This document shows positions 15,223 through 22,960 of a stretch of DNA of 34,625 nt, one piece after another. The position numbers were made by a program, and so were the translations under genes. The DNA is from Geopsychrobacter sp. (GTDB lineage: Bacteria; Desulfobacterota; Desulfuromonadia; Desulfuromonadales; Geopsychrobacteraceae). A model generated the notes under the pieces. It saw only the letters and a program-made list of their open reading frames with translations, was not told the DNA's origin and did no database searches. The first letter of the stretch is position 1. Each line of letters begins with the position of its first letter. The stretch is taken from contig JAAXQE010000179.1 in assembly GCA_012974425.1 (NCBI GenBank), positions 1 to 34,625 on the forward strand, in the 5' to 3' direction.

Positions 15223-17919
15223 CTATAATCCCCTTGGTTCAGCTGCAAATGCCTGGGCAATAAGGTGCTGCTGCTCTTCGTTGTGTGTGCGGTGCGAGCC
15301 GGAGGCGGTGCTGGCTGATGCCCTGCGCCCAACATATTCGAGCGGATGCCCCAGTTGCGCAGCGAGTTCATCGCGGATCTGTTGCCAGGCGCCGCCGTTG
15401 GCGGTCTCCTCCTGAACCCAGCGACAGAGAGTTTTTTTCGGATAGCCCTCGAGCGCAGTCTGTAATTGCGCGCTATCGAGGGGGTAGAGCTGCTCGATTC
15501 TGATAAGCGCGGTGTCGCTAATTTTTTGCTGCTGGCGATACTGCAGCAGGTCGTAGTAGATACGGCCGCTGCAGAAGAGCAGCCGTTTGACGCCATGTTT
15601 GGCTAGGTCGTCGGCAATGATATTCTTAAAATGGCCGGCAGTGAAATCTGTAATGGTTGAGACGCACAGCGGGTGGCGCAACATCCCCTTGGGGGTGAAA
15701 ACAATCAGCGGGCGGCGGAACGGTTGATGCAACTGACGACGCAGCAGGTGAAACAGTTGGGCCGGGGTGGTCGGGTAGACGATCTGCAGATTGTCGTCGG
15801 CGCACAGCTGCAGGTAGCGCTCGATGCGCGCGCTGGAATGTTCGGGCCCCTGACCTTCGTAGCCGTGGGGCAAGAGCATGGTCAGGGCGCTGAAACGTTC
15901 CCACTTGGTGCCGCTGCTGCTGATGAATTGGTCGATGATGACCTGGGCTCCGTTGGCAAAATCGCCGAACTGCGCCTCCCAGATGGTCAGGCCGTGGGGG
16001 TTCTCGACCGAGTAGCCGTACTCAAAGCCGAGCACCGCAAACTCCGAAAGGGAACTGTTGTGGACATGGAAGCGGCAGTTGTTGTGGGTGGCGATCTCTT
16101 CGAGGGGGGTCAGCCGTGCAGCGCTCCGCATATCGATGAGGGTCGCGTGGCGGTGATTGAAGGTGCCGCGCCTAGAGTCCTGCCCCGAGAGGCGGATGGT
16201 CTTGCCTTCAGCGAGCAGGCTGGCGAAGGCCAGGGCTTCGCCGGTTCCCCAGTCGATCTGGTCGCCTTGGGTGATTTGCGCGAGGCGCCGTTTCATCAGC
16301 CCGGCAATTTTCTTGTGGGGGGTAAAGCCGGCTGGAATGCGGGTGATGAGCGCCCCGAGCTCCTTGAGTTTTTCCTGGGCGACGCTCGTCGCAACCGGGG
16401 CAAAGCTGTAATCCCTTAACACCCCGCTCCATTTGAGTTTAAAGGGCTCGGGCAGCTTCTGCTCCGGACGCTTAAGGGCTTCTTCCAGTTCGTTTTCAAC
16501 CTCGTTGCGGATCTGAGCGAGAATATCTGCTGCGATCCCCTGATCGAGCAGTTGCTGAGAGTAGATATCGGCTGCTGGGGGATGGGTTTTTATCTTCTCG
16601 TACATCAGCGGTTGGGTGAAGAAGGGTTCATCCCCTTCGTTGTGGCCATGGCGGCGGAAGCAGAGGACTTCAATGACGACGTCGCGGCCGAATTCCTGTC
16701 TGAAGTCGAGAGCCAGGTCTGCGGCCTGCAGCAAGGCCTCGGGGTCATCACCATGCACATGAAAGATAGGCGCCATCAGCATCTTGGCGATATCGGTCGG
16801 ATAGCAGGTTGAACGGGAATCGGCCGGCAGGGTGGTGAAGCCGATCTGGTTATTGATCACCAGGTGCAGGGTGCCGCCGGTGCTGTAGCCCTCGAGCGCC
16901 GAGAGATTGAGGGTCTCTGCGACAACCCCCTGACCGGCAAAGGCGGAATCCCCATGAATAAGTAGCGGGAGGATCAGTTTGGGGCCGGCGCTGCCAAGAG
17001 CGTCCTGGCGTGCCCGGCTCTTCCCAACGACGACTGGATCGACTGCCTCGAGGTGGCTCGGATTTGAAGCCAGGGAGATGTGAATCTGCCTGCCGCCTGC
17101 AATGTCCCGGTTGGTTGAGAATCCTTTGTGGTACTTGACATCGCCTTCACCTACGACCTGGTATTCACTGTTGTCCTTAAATTCGGTGAAGATGTTTTCG
17201 AGCGGCTTGTCGAAGATGTTGGCCAGCACGTTGAGTCGTCCGCGGTGGGCCATGCCGATGATAATATCTTGTAAACCAATATGTGCGGCATGATTAATCA
17301 GGTGATCGAGCAGGGCGATGACCGATTCTCCTCCTTCGAGGGAGAAGCGTTTTTGGCCGAGAAACTTTTTATGCAGAAAACGTTCGAAACTGGTCGCCTG
17401 CTGCAATTTCCTTAAGACGGCCAGCTGCTTATCTCTACCGAGATGGGGGTTGTTGCGACTGGTTTCCATCCGTTCCTGTAACCACCCTCGCTCGGCAGGA
17501 ATCGGGTTGTGCATATACTCGACTCCGATTGAACGGCAGTAGGTATGTTGCAGGATCTCGATGATCTCTCCGAGTTTGGCCTGGGGCAGGATGAAATCGG
17601 CGGGAGCGAAGACACAATTCAGGTCGCTATTGCTTAAACCGAAGAGTTCCAGTCGTAACTCGGGGTGGTTAAAGGTGCAGGGGCTGAGGGGGTTGGTGCA
17701 GGCCAGGGTATGGCCAATTTCGCGATAGCGGCGGATCAGGGTCTGGACTGCGGCCGGCCGGTGATCCTGGGTACACTGATGGTCCGAATCCGCTTGACAA
17801 CCGAGTTCGTAGCCTTCAAAGAACCCGCGCCAGTCGGCGGTTACCTTGCTCGGATCATCGCGCCAGAGAAGGTACTGGGCTTCGAGCCACTGGGGTCCGA
17901 CATTGATCGCAAAACTCAT
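15223..17919 (-). CDS. sucA: 2-oxoglutarate dehydrogenase E1 component
   Basis: E1 decarboxylates 2-oxoglutarate with thiamine diphosphate and loads succinyl onto the SucB lipoyl group, within the oxidative TCA cycle. The protein is 898 aa from ATG 17919 ([20 protein letters not shown]), close to the usual 900-940. Motifs include [14 protein letters not shown] (222-235), [15 protein letters not shown] (286-300), GDSAFAGQG (323-331) and NNQIGFTT (356-363), all in the ThDP-binding half, followed by the transketolase-like pyrimidine and C-terminal domains. I reject the longer frame from 18189: ATG 17919 has TTGGAG five bases upstream and matches the family N-terminus, while the extra 90 residues are unlike E1. 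It is the first gene of sucA-sucB-lpd. Confidence 0.94.
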   Translation of the reverse strand: MSFAINVGPQWLEAQYLLWRDDPSKVTADWRGFFEGYELGCQADSDHQCTQDHRPAAVQTLIRRYREIGHTLACTNPLSPCTFNHPELRLELFGLSNSDLNCVFAPADFILPQAKLGEIIEILQHTYCRSIGVEYMHNPIPAERGWLQERMETSRNNPHLGRDKQLAVLRKLQQATSFERFLHKKFLGQKRFSLEGGESVIALLDHLINHAAHIGLQDIIIGMAHRGRLNVLANIFDKPLENIFTEFKDNSEYQVVGEGDVKYHKGFSTNRDIAGGRQIHISLASNPSHLEAVDPVVVGKSRARQDALGSAGPKLILPLLIHGDSAFAGQGVVAETLNLSALEGYSTGGTLHLVINNQIGFTTLPADSRSTCYPTDIAKMLMAPIFHVHGDDPEALLQAADLALDFRQEFGRDVVIEVLCFRRHGHNEGDEPFFTQPLMYEKIKTHPPAADIYSQQLLDQGIAADILAQIRNEVENELEEALKRPEQKLPEPFKLKWSGVLRDYSFAPVATSVAQEKLKELGALITRIPAGFTPHKKIAGLMKRRLAQITQGDQIDWGTGEALAFASLLAEGKTIRLSGQDSRRGTFNHRHATLIDMRSAARLTPLEEIATHNNCRFHVHNSSLSEFAVLGFEYGYSVENPHGLTIWEAQFGDFANGAQVIIDQFISSSGTKWERFSALTMLLPHGYEGQGPEHSSARIERYLQLCADDNLQIVYPTTPAQLFHLLRRQLHQPFRRPLIVFTPKGMLRHPLCVSTITDFTAGHFKNIIADDLAKHGVKRLLFCSGRIYYDLLQYRQQQKISDTALIRIEQLYPLDSAQLQTALEGYPKKTLCRWVQEETANGGAWQQIRDELAAQLGHPLEYVGRRASASTASGSHRTHNEEQQHLIAQAFAAEPRGL

Positions 17920-18191
17920 ACTGGCTCCAACATCTTTAAAAGTGGCAATGATTTCAGGGCTTAGGGACCCGCACATGGTTCGATGAGTATAAAACATGGG
18001 CGGTAACTCCGCAATCGCCGCCATGGATTGGATTCTAATATTAGAACTTTCAGGAGGGACTTGACCTGGTGAAGGAACGAATGTTAAAGATGCCTTATAT
18101 TTAAGGGTAGGTCCACGAAAATTACTCCTGATGCAACGGCCAACCTCCAAGGGCCAGGGTACGGGAGTTTTTTTATGAAAGGATATCAAAT
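17920..18191. promoter_or_regulatory. Divergent control region between sucA and a small plus-strand gene
   Basis: These 272 bases must hold the sucA promoter (minus) and that of the small gene at 18192 (plus). A perfect 14-base palindrome TTCTAATATTAGAA lies at 18033-18046, about 115 bases before the sucA start, and is a good operator candidate. On the plus strand TTGACC (18060-18065) could be a -35, but no good -10 follows at the right distance. The minus frame stays open through here, which I regard as chance. Confidence 0.45.
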
Positions 18192-18389
18192 ATGGAAATC
18201 AATGCATCGGCCTCCATTGCCAGTCAGCAGATCGGCACCAATAAGGCTCAGACCGGCCTCGATGTTTTGACCCGGACTGTCGCCAAGACAGAACAGGCCG
18301 CGCAGACAAGAGAGCCACAGCCCGAAGCTGTGCGCTCGGATATTGCTCAGCAGACCGGTAAGGGACAGAATATCGATATTAAAGCCTGA
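18192..18389 (+). CDS. Small protein resembling YjfB-type putative motility proteins
   Basis: A 65-aa, soluble, Gln/Ala/Thr-rich protein. Its start (MEINASASIASQQIGTNKAQ) followed by GLDVLTRTVAK resembles the YjfB family of small proteins annotated as putative motility proteins, where a short N-terminal stretch leads into a VLKKAL-like helix. The resemblance is by eye and the family function is unproven. AAAGGAT lies eight bases before the ATG, supporting translation. It is transcribed away from sucA and is followed by a short hairpin (CCCAG/CTGGG near 18430-18447). The C-terminal half is polar and probably disordered. Confidence 0.6.
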   Translation: MEINASASIASQQIGTNKAQTGLDVLTRTVAKTEQAAQTREPQPEAVRSDIAQQTGKGQNIDIKA

Positions 18390-18467
18390 TCTCCAGGCAG
18401 GCTAAAATATTGATTACTGGCTTGTTACTGCCCAGCTTTTTCTGGGTAGCTGCGGGCCGGTTTTGTT

Positions 18468-18827
18468 TTAACCCGCCGGTAAGGGCAGCGGGCGGCCGTT
18501 GTCATCCAGGCGGACAAAGGTGACGCGGGTTGGAAAGACCTCTTTTTCTGTTTTAGCTCCTGGCTCATCGGCAAAAACTTCAACGGCATATGTGACCGAT
18601 GTCTTGCGCTGTTGCTGGCGATCGATTGAAAAACGCAGGATCGACCCGTTGTCGACCCGATTTTTGAAACGGATATCATCCATGCCGATGGTTACCAGAC
18701 TGCAGCCGGGGTACTCGCGTGTGGCGACCATCCAGGCGTTTTCATCGACCCATTTGAGCATGACCCCACCAAACAGATAGCCATGATGGTTCAGATGCTC
18801 GGGGCGCACCAGGGTGAAATTATTCAC
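18468..18827 (-). CDS. Acyl-CoA thioesterase, single hotdog domain (YciA/BFIT-like)
   Basis: A 119-aa cytoplasmic hotdog-fold protein, probably hydrolysing acyl-CoA to free acid and CoA. The family segments are RPEHLNHHGYLFGGVMLKWVD, read in two parts (residues 8-28), where the Asn-His-X-Gly-LFGG pattern precedes the central helix with the catalytic acidic residue, and later strands MDDIRFKNRVDNGSIL. It begins with GTG overlapping the lipA stop as GTGA, so the two are translationally coupled. The link to lipoate is unclear; it may recycle CoA or acyl chains. Substrate chain length cannot be inferred. Confidence 0.82.
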   Translation of the reverse strand: MNNFTLVRPEHLNHHGYLFGGVMLKWVDENAWMVATREYPGCSLVTIGMDDIRFKNRVDNGSILRFSIDRQQQRKTSVTYAVEVFADEPGAKTEKEVFPTRVTFVRLDDNGRPLPLPAG

Positions 18828-19696
18828 TCAGCCTCTCTCTCTGCCTGCTCAGCGGCATGGTAGGAGGAACGTACCAGCGGTCCGGCCTCCACATGTCTGA
18901 AGCCTATCTTCTGGCCCTCTTTCGCCAGCTCCCTAAATTCATCGGGGTGTACATAGCGTTTAACCGGTTCATGCTGTTTGGTTGGAGCCAGGTACTGCCC
19001 CAGGGTGAGGATGTCGCAGCCGCTATCACCTAGATCCTGCATGACCTCGATAACCTCGTGAATCTCTTCACCCAGACCGAGCATCAGTCCAGATTTGCTG
19101 GTAATTTCGGGGGTGGTCTCCTTGATGCGTGCCAGGAGTTCGAGGCTGCGCCGATAATCGGCTTCCTGACGGACCTGGGGATAAAGGCGGGGCACCGTCT
19201 CTATGTTGTGGCCAAGAATGTCAGGCTGGCTTGACAGGATGGTTTTGAGGGCCGGAAAGTCTCCCTGCAGATCTGGAATAAGCAACTCCACCCGGCAATC
19301 ACATTTTTGGCGAATACTCTGGACAAGATCGGCAAAAAATGAGGCCCCGCCGTCGGCCAGATCGTCGCGCGTCACCGAGGTGATTACCGCATGGCGCAGC
19401 CCGAGTTCGGCTATGGCGGTGGCAATTTTTCCGTTTTCGGCCGGGCCTGGTGGCTGCGGGGCGCGCTGTGCAATATTACAGAAGCGGCAACCACGACTGC
19501 AACTGTCGCCCAGAATCATAAATGTCGCGGTGCCAGCGTTCCAGCATTCACCCAGATTCGGGCAGGCTGCACTGCGACAAACTGAATTCAGACCATACTC
19601 GCGGTGGTAGTTGGCGATACGGGCATGGTTTTTTCCTTTGGGTAGTTTGATCTTGAGCCAGTCGGGTTTGCGTTTTGGAAGAGGGGGGTTGCGCAT
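18824..19696 (-). CDS. lipA: Lipoyl synthase (radical SAM)
   Basis: LipA inserts two sulfur atoms into protein-bound octanoyl groups to make lipoyl cofactors, needed by SucB encoded nearby. The 290-aa protein has the auxiliary cluster cysteines C40, C45 and C51 (CRSAACPNLGEC), the radical-SAM cluster motif CSRGCRFC (C66, C70, C73) and the C-terminal RSSY whose serine ligates the auxiliary cluster. All diagnostic residues are present and the length is usual. No lipB or lplA is in the window, so the octanoyl source is encoded elsewhere. The minus-strand upstream region has TTGACC (19770-19765) and an 11-base palindrome GACTC-G-GAGTC (19752-19762), but a weak -10. Confidence 0.96.
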   Translation of the reverse strand: MRNPPLPKRKPDWLKIKLPKGKNHARIANYHREYGLNSVCRSAACPNLGECWNAGTATFMILGDSCSRGCRFCNIAQRAPQPPGPAENGKIATAIAELGLRHAVITSVTRDDLADGGASFFADLVQSIRQKCDCRVELLIPDLQGDFPALKTILSSQPDILGHNIETVPRLYPQVRQEADYRRSLELLARIKETTPEITSKSGLMLGLGEEIHEVIEVMQDLGDSGCDILTLGQYLAPTKQHEPVKRYVHPDEFRELAKEGQKIGFRHVEAGPLVRSSYHAAEQAEREAE

Positions 19697-19794
19697 AGTC
19701 GGTTGCCTGCTCCGAAGACTGTTAGAATGAAAGTGCTGATGCTAAAGGGCTGACTCGGAGTCCCGGTCAAGTCGTGATTGTAGCTAATGTAACA

Positions 19795-19832
19795 GAGAAG
19801 GCCCGAACTTGATGACAGGTTCGGGCCTTCTC
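19795..19832 (-). terminator. Hairpin terminator between rubredoxin and lipA
   Basis: Arms GAGAAGGCCCGAAC (19795-19808) and GTTCGGGCCTTCTC (19819-19832) pair perfectly over 14 bases with a 10-base loop. It lies 28 bases past the rubredoxin stop. The T-tract on the minus strand is poor (TCTGTTACATT), so termination efficiency is uncertain. Confidence 0.65.
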
Positions 19833-19859
19833 GGCTTTATTCCGGGTTTCTTTCGATGC

Positions 19860-20018
19860 TCAAATGACTTCAAAGTTTGACTTGTCGACGCCGCACAGCG
19901 GGCAGACCCAATCTTCGGGGATATCCTCAAAGGATGTTCCCGGTTCAATGCCACTGTCTGGATCGCCAGCAGCGGGGTCGTAGATGTAGTCACAGATGAC
20001 GCAGCGGTATTTATCCAT
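19860..20018 (-). CDS. Rubredoxin
   Basis: A small 52-aa iron-sulfur electron carrier of the cytoplasm, common in anaerobes, where it often feeds oxygen- or superoxide-detoxifying enzymes. The two knuckles are complete: CVIC (C6, C9) and CPLCG (C39, C42), with the conserved [10 protein letters not shown] and [11 protein letters not shown] between them. Length is the normal 52-54. GGGAGG lies five bases before the ATG at 20018 and a good promoter lies upstream. No rubredoxin partner gene (rubrerythrin, desulfoferrodoxin, flavodiiron protein) is in the window, so its redox partner is unknown. Confidence 0.95.
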   Translation of the reverse strand: MDKYRCVICDYIYDPAAGDPDSGIEPGTSFEDIPEDWVCPLCGVDKSNFEVI

Positions 20019-20048
20019 TGGTTCCTCCCTTGGGTTTTGATTTTGCCA

Positions 20049-20077
20049 AGTCTAGCAAATCCTACTAAGTATGACAA
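20049..20077 (-). promoter_or_regulatory. Candidate sigma-70 promoter for rubredoxin
   Basis: On the minus strand TTGTCA (20077-20072; five of six) and TAGACT (20054-20049; four of six) are separated by exactly 17 bases. Transcription would start near 20042, about 24 bases before the rubredoxin ATG. Confidence 0.55.
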
Positions 20078-20108
20078 GGTCGGTAATGAATGCCGATTAC
20101 TCTTCTCT

Positions 20109-20768
20109 TTAGATCATTTCCATGAGTGCTGCGACGGTTTTTTCGATCCCTTCGGCCGCCTGACCAATACTGCCCGCAAGCATATAGGCCGGAGTTGAAA
20201 TTAGTTTGTTGGTCGGGTCGACGACAAAATTGCTGACCGGGCAGTCGATATGCTCAGTCCCCATTTTTACGAGGGCATCAGCCGTCCCTGCATCGGTGCC
20301 GATCGTTAATTTGTGCGCCAGATGATCATCGCCGAGGATGCGCGAGATAAGCGCTGGCGCGATGCAGATTGCGGCCAAGGGTTTTTTGGCCGCAATAGTT
20401 TCGCGGACTAGGCGAGCGACCTCAGGGTGGGCCGAGCAGTCGCTCCCCTGGCTGGCAAAGTCGCAGAGATTCTTGGCGGCCCCGAAACCGCCGGGGAATA
20501 TCAGGGCATCGATTTCATTAATCTGGACCTCGGCAATATCGCGAATCTTGCCGCGCGCAATCCGCGCCGATTCGATAAGGACATTACGGGTCTCTCCTTT
20601 GGCCGCTTCACCGCTCAGGTGATTCACGACTGCAGCCTCCATATTGGGAGCCATACAGACGGCCTCTGCCCCGGCCCGATCAAGAGCGAGCAGGGTGATG
20701 ACTGCTTCGTGGATTTCGCTGCCGTCATAAACACCGCAGCCGGAAAGAACGACACCAACCTTTGCCAT
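20109..20768 (-). CDS. elbB: ElbB-like protein of the DJ-1/PfpI (class I GATase-like) superfamily
   Basis: A 219-aa cytoplasmic protein matching ElbB, historically linked to isoprenoid (lycopene) production and reported to have glyoxalase activity in E. coli. The start KVGVVLSGCGVYDGSEIHEA, the FPGGFGAAKNL segment (91-101) and the nucleophile-elbow cysteine C135 in AAICIAPAL fit the family. I start at ATG 20768 because CAGGAGG lies five bases upstream; the longer frame adds 31 residues unlike the family. It sits downstream of and in the same direction as an XRE-cupin regulator gene, with its own promoter. Physiological substrate unknown. Confidence 0.9.
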   Translation of the reverse strand: MAKVGVVLSGCGVYDGSEIHEAVITLLALDRAGAEAVCMAPNMEAAVVNHLSGEAAKGETRNVLIESARIARGKIRDIAEVQINEIDALIFPGGFGAAKNLCDFASQGSDCSAHPEVARLVRETIAAKKPLAAICIAPALISRILGDDHLAHKLTIGTDAGTADALVKMGTEHIDCPVSNFVVDPTNKLISTPAYMLAGSIGQAAEGIEKTVAALMEMI

Positions 20769-20818
20769 GGAATCCTCCTGATTTTTAAGTGTGGATGATT
20801 GAAGTCTGAGGTAGATCT

Positions 20819-20861
20819 CTTTGTCTTGGACAAAGCATAGATGCCTGCACCGGACTGTCAA
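20819..20861 (-). promoter_or_regulatory. Promoter of elbB with inverted repeat at -10/+1
   Basis: On the minus strand TTGACA (20861-20856) and TATGCT (20839-20834) are 16 bases apart. A 7-base inverted repeat, CTTTGTC (20819-20825) and GACAAAG (20829-20835), touches the -10 and covers the predicted start site. This is a classic repressor position; the XRE-cupin product encoded next door is an obvious but untested candidate. Confidence 0.5.
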
Positions 20862-20905
20862 GTAGAAGTCATTCGGCTTGCCATCTGCATAGGTGGGCAG
20901 GTCCG

Positions 20906-21499
20906 TCAGTTGCGGGTGATGAGGACGGCGAGACCGCGTGCTAGCTTGTCGCCGACAGCGGTCAAACTGTGTGGCTCGCTAGAGTCCCAGTAGACCGAAT
21001 CGCCGGGTTCAATCAGGTAGGTTTCATCGCCATGGCGGAGTTCGATCTGCCCTTCAAGCAGGTAGAGAAATTCTTCGCCAGGATGCTGGACCGGCATGGT
21101 CTGCTCGGTCTGGTGTGGCTCAAACTCCATCATGAAGGGTTCCATGAGCTTGTGCTTCTTGCCGTAGGCCAGCGAGTGATAACGGTACGGCTGTGGGGCC
21201 CCGCCCTGCATGGGGCGGCGGTGGAAGGGGTTCGCATCCCCCGCCCGCACGACTAGACATTTTTGGGTATTGTCGTCTTCTTCAAAGAAGGTCTGCAGTG
21301 GAATCTTGAGCGCTTTGGCGATGCGCAGCAGGGTCGCAAGCGGCGGGATGACTTGTTCGTTCTCTATCTGGGAGAGAAGAGGCTTGGACAACTCAGTTTC
21401 GGTTGAGAGGTCCTGCAGGGTCATACGTCTGCCCTGGCGCAGGTCGCGAATCTGTTGCCCAATTTTTAATTCTTTGACTTCTGCCCTGTATTCATCCAT
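20906..21499 (-). CDS. XRE-family transcriptional regulator with C-terminal cupin sensor
   Basis: A 197-aa DNA-binding protein. Residues 12-66 form an XRE/Cro helix-turn-helix (MTLQDLSTETELSKPLLSQIEN) read in two parts. Residues about 115-190 are a cupin barrel with HPGEEFLYLLEGQIEL and EPGDSVYWDSSEPHSL, where the His/Glu residues could bind a metal or small molecule. This PuuR/SutR-like layout controls metabolic genes in response to a ligand. The frame starts at ATG 21499 without a strong ribosome binding site. It lies just upstream of elbB in the same direction with 137 bases between. A tandem TTTGAT-AA-TTTGAT at 21523-21536 just before its start might be an autoregulatory site. Confidence 0.88.
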   Translation of the reverse strand: MDEYRAEVKELKIGQQIRDLRQGRRMTLQDLSTETELSKPLLSQIENEQVIPPLATLLRIAKALKIPLQTFFEEDDNTQKCLVVRAGDANPFHRRPMQGGAPQPYRYHSLAYGKKHKLMEPFMMEFEPHQTEQTMPVQHPGEEFLYLLEGQIELRHGDETYLIEPGDSVYWDSSEPHSLTAVGDKLARGLAVLITRN

Positions 21500-21822
21500 G
21501 CCGAGACCTATTAATTGCTACGTTTGATAATTTGATTCGACTTACTCCTGGAGACCCGGGAATAACGAAATGTCTTCTTTATGTGCCGCCAGTATCTGAA
21601 ATTGTTGTTCCTACTCCCTCGTTCCGGAGTGGATAGGCAACCTATTTAACTCGCTTTGATTTTTAGCCTTGTCTGGTGAGAAGGTCAAGGATTATCAGGC
21701 TTGAAAGAGCACTCTCTGCCGTTGGTTCCCGGCCCTAGGCGAGCGCGCCTTTTCTGGTGATGAGAGAGGGACTGTGGTAGGTTTGGTCAGAGATTTAACC
21801 TATACCCATTGGATATTCAGAC
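21500..21822. other. Divergent intergenic region between the XRE-cupin and HAD genes
   Basis: No gene is supported in these 323 bases. Two small stems follow one another on the plus strand, ACTCC/GGAGT (21613-21630) and ATAGG/CCTAT (21633-21645), neither with a T-tract. I compared the region by eye with glycine, cyclic-di-GMP and purine riboswitch cores and saw no match. The 13-base motif TTGGTCAGAGATT at 21783-21795, 4 bases before CTATAC, recurs at 24879 and may be an activator-type promoter for the HAD gene. Confidence 0.6.
21783..21806 (+). promoter_or_regulatory. Putative activator-dependent promoter before the HAD gene
   Basis: TATACC (21801-21806) can act as a -10; the -35 slot has no consensus. 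Instead TTGGTCAGAGATT lies directly upstream, identical in sequence and spacing to 24879-24900. Start would be near 21812, leaving a leader of only about 11 bases, which fits the weak ribosome binding site of the HAD gene. Confidence 0.4.
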
Positions 21823-22545
21823 ATGGCTTCTTCATTTCGTGCCGTACTCTTTGACCTTGACGGAACCTTGTTGCAGGTCGAAATGCGTTCGTTCATCTCC
21901 CGCTATATCGCAGGGTATCATGCCTGCTGTAGCGATCTGGTTGAATATGGGCCGTTGCAGCGCGCCATGCGCGCGGGGATTCATCTGCTCCTCGAAACCG
22001 AGTGTGGTGAGCGCAGCAACGAGGAGCGCTTGTTTACTTTTCTGGCCGGTCACCTGCAACAGGATGAAGGGGTTCTGCGCGAGCGATTTCAGCGCTTTAT
22101 CGACGCCGGACTTGCCCCTCTGTCCGTGGGCATTCAGGGGATCCCGGAGGTTGCTCAGTTGCTGGAATGTTGCCAGCAGGCTCAGGTTCCTCTCGTGTTG
22201 GCGACGAATCCGGTTTTCCCGCAAGCTCTGATTGAGGCGCGTTGTCGTTGGGCTGGAATCGATCCGCAGCATTTTGTGCTGGTCACCAGCTTCGAGAATA
22301 GTCGCTACTGTAAGCCCCAGCCCGGCTACTTTGTCGAGGTCACCACAAAGCTTGGCCTCGACCCGCAAGATTGTCTCATGGTTGGAAATGACACCAGTCA
22401 CGATTTGTCTGCGACCGAAACAGGGATGACAACCTGGTTGGTAGATCGTTACCTCCTCGAACGCGAGGGGCCAACCTGGCGGCCCGATTATCGTGGTTCT
22501 CATCAGGAACTCCTCGACTTTTTACGGGTTCACTTTGCGCTCTGA
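21823..22545 (+). CDS. HAD-superfamily hydrolase (phosphatase-like)
   Basis: A 240-aa cytoplasmic haloacid-dehalogenase-fold protein. Motif I is DLDGTLL, with nucleophile D11 and general acid D13. A helical cap follows (about 20-95, subfamily I). Motif II is a Thr in VLATNP, motif III is the Lys in CKPQPGYF, and motif IV is MVGNDTSHDLSAT with two aspartates. All catalytic positions are present, so it should be an active phosphatase, but the substrate is unknown; phosphoglycolate- or pyrophosphatase-like activities are possible. The ATG at 21823 has only a weak GGA upstream. A promoter with a very short leader is proposed. The gene is separated from the next operon by 145 bases. Confidence 0.88.
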   Translation: MASSFRAVLFDLDGTLLQVEMRSFISRYIAGYHACCSDLVEYGPLQRAMRAGIHLLLETECGERSNEERLFTFLAGHLQQDEGVLRERFQRFIDAGLAPLSVGIQGIPEVAQLLECCQQAQVPLVLATNPVFPQALIEARCRWAGIDPQHFVLVTSFENSRYCKPQPGYFVEVTTKLGLDPQDCLMVGNDTSHDLSATETGMTTWLVDRYLLEREGPTWRPDYRGSHQELLDFLRVHFAL

Positions 22546-22597
22546 AATGAAATTTGAATTTGAGTTGCTACCCGCTTTTCTTGCCGGTAGGGCGGAA

Positions 22598-22626
22598 TTG
22601 ACTTGCTGATTTTGCTGGGAATTAAT
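22598..22626 (+). promoter_or_regulatory. Candidate sigma-70 promoter of the rluD-pgeF operon
   Basis: TTGACT (22598-22603; five of six) and ATTAAT (22621-22626; four of six) are 17 bases apart. The predicted start near 22633 gives a leader of about 58 bases to the ATG at 22691, which contains the competing hairpins described separately. Confidence 0.5.
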
Positions 22627-22651
22627 ACACTCACAAAGATAGTCCCAAGCA

Positions 22652-22684
22652 GCCTGCCCACTGGCAGGCCTAGATATGGAGGCC
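22652..22684 (+). promoter_or_regulatory. Leader with two overlapping hairpins at the ribosome binding site
   Basis: Stem 1 is GCCTGCC (22652-22658) with GGCAGGC (22663-22669), loop CACT. Stem 2 is GGCCT (22667-22671) with AGGCC (22680-22684), the latter covering most of the GGAGG at 22678-22682. The two share three bases, so they exclude each other; stem 2 would hide the ribosome binding site. Stem 1 is stronger as drawn. Confidence 0.4.
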
Positions 22685-22690
22685 GCTTTA

Positions 22691-22960
22691 ATGGCACGTC
22701 AGGTAGAAAATCCCGATTTAGCATTTAGGCTCGCGCGTGCGATCGTTTCGGATGTTGCTCTCTACAACCAGAGCAAGGTTGAAGAGGGGATTAAGAATGA
22801 CAGTATTTTTACTTTGCTGGAAGAAGAGCTGGAGGAAGGGCGCGAGCATTTCTTCTCGCGAGTTTCTCCAGACCTTGAGAATCGTGAGCATATGTACGAA
22901 CGTGCGATAGTCGACGTCATGATTAAGCAAGCGGGCAAAATAGAGAGTTCTATCTGGTAA
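22691..22960 (+). CDS. Small hypothetical protein, 89 aa, upstream of rluD
   Basis: I do not recognise a named family. The protein is soluble, acidic and mostly helical, with the patterned segment LLEEELEEGREHFFSRVSPDL, read in two parts, in the middle and a C-terminal helix MYERAIVDVMIKQAGKI. Translation from ATG 22691 is favoured by GGAGG eight bases upstream; an ATG at 22676 lies before that site and is less likely. Its TAA is directly followed by the rluD ATG with no spacer, so the two should be co-translated. The context suggests a role connected with ribosome or RNA work, but that is only position-based inference. Confidence 0.75.
   Translation: MARQVENPDLAFRLARAIVSDVALYNQSKVEEGIKNDSIFTLLEEELEEGREHFFSRVSPDLENREHMYERAIVDVMIKQAGKIESSIW

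Noticed and set aside
17920-18189. 90-residue N-terminal extension of SucA
   Set aside because: ATG 17919 has a good ribosome binding site and the family N-terminus; the extension resembles no E1 protein and covers the likely promoter region.
18428-18450. Terminator between the small YjfB-like gene and the thioesterase gene
   Set aside because: There is a short CCCAG/CTGGG stem but no adjacent T-tract in either direction.
19742-19770. Sigma-70 promoter for lipA at TTGACC
   Set aside because: The -35 is good, but the best -10 at 17-18 bases matches only two or three positions, so I did not list it as a feature.
19784-20077. 97-codon minus frame over the rubredoxin region
   Set aside because: The real gene is the 52-aa rubredoxin in another frame, with four cysteines and a strong ribosome binding site.
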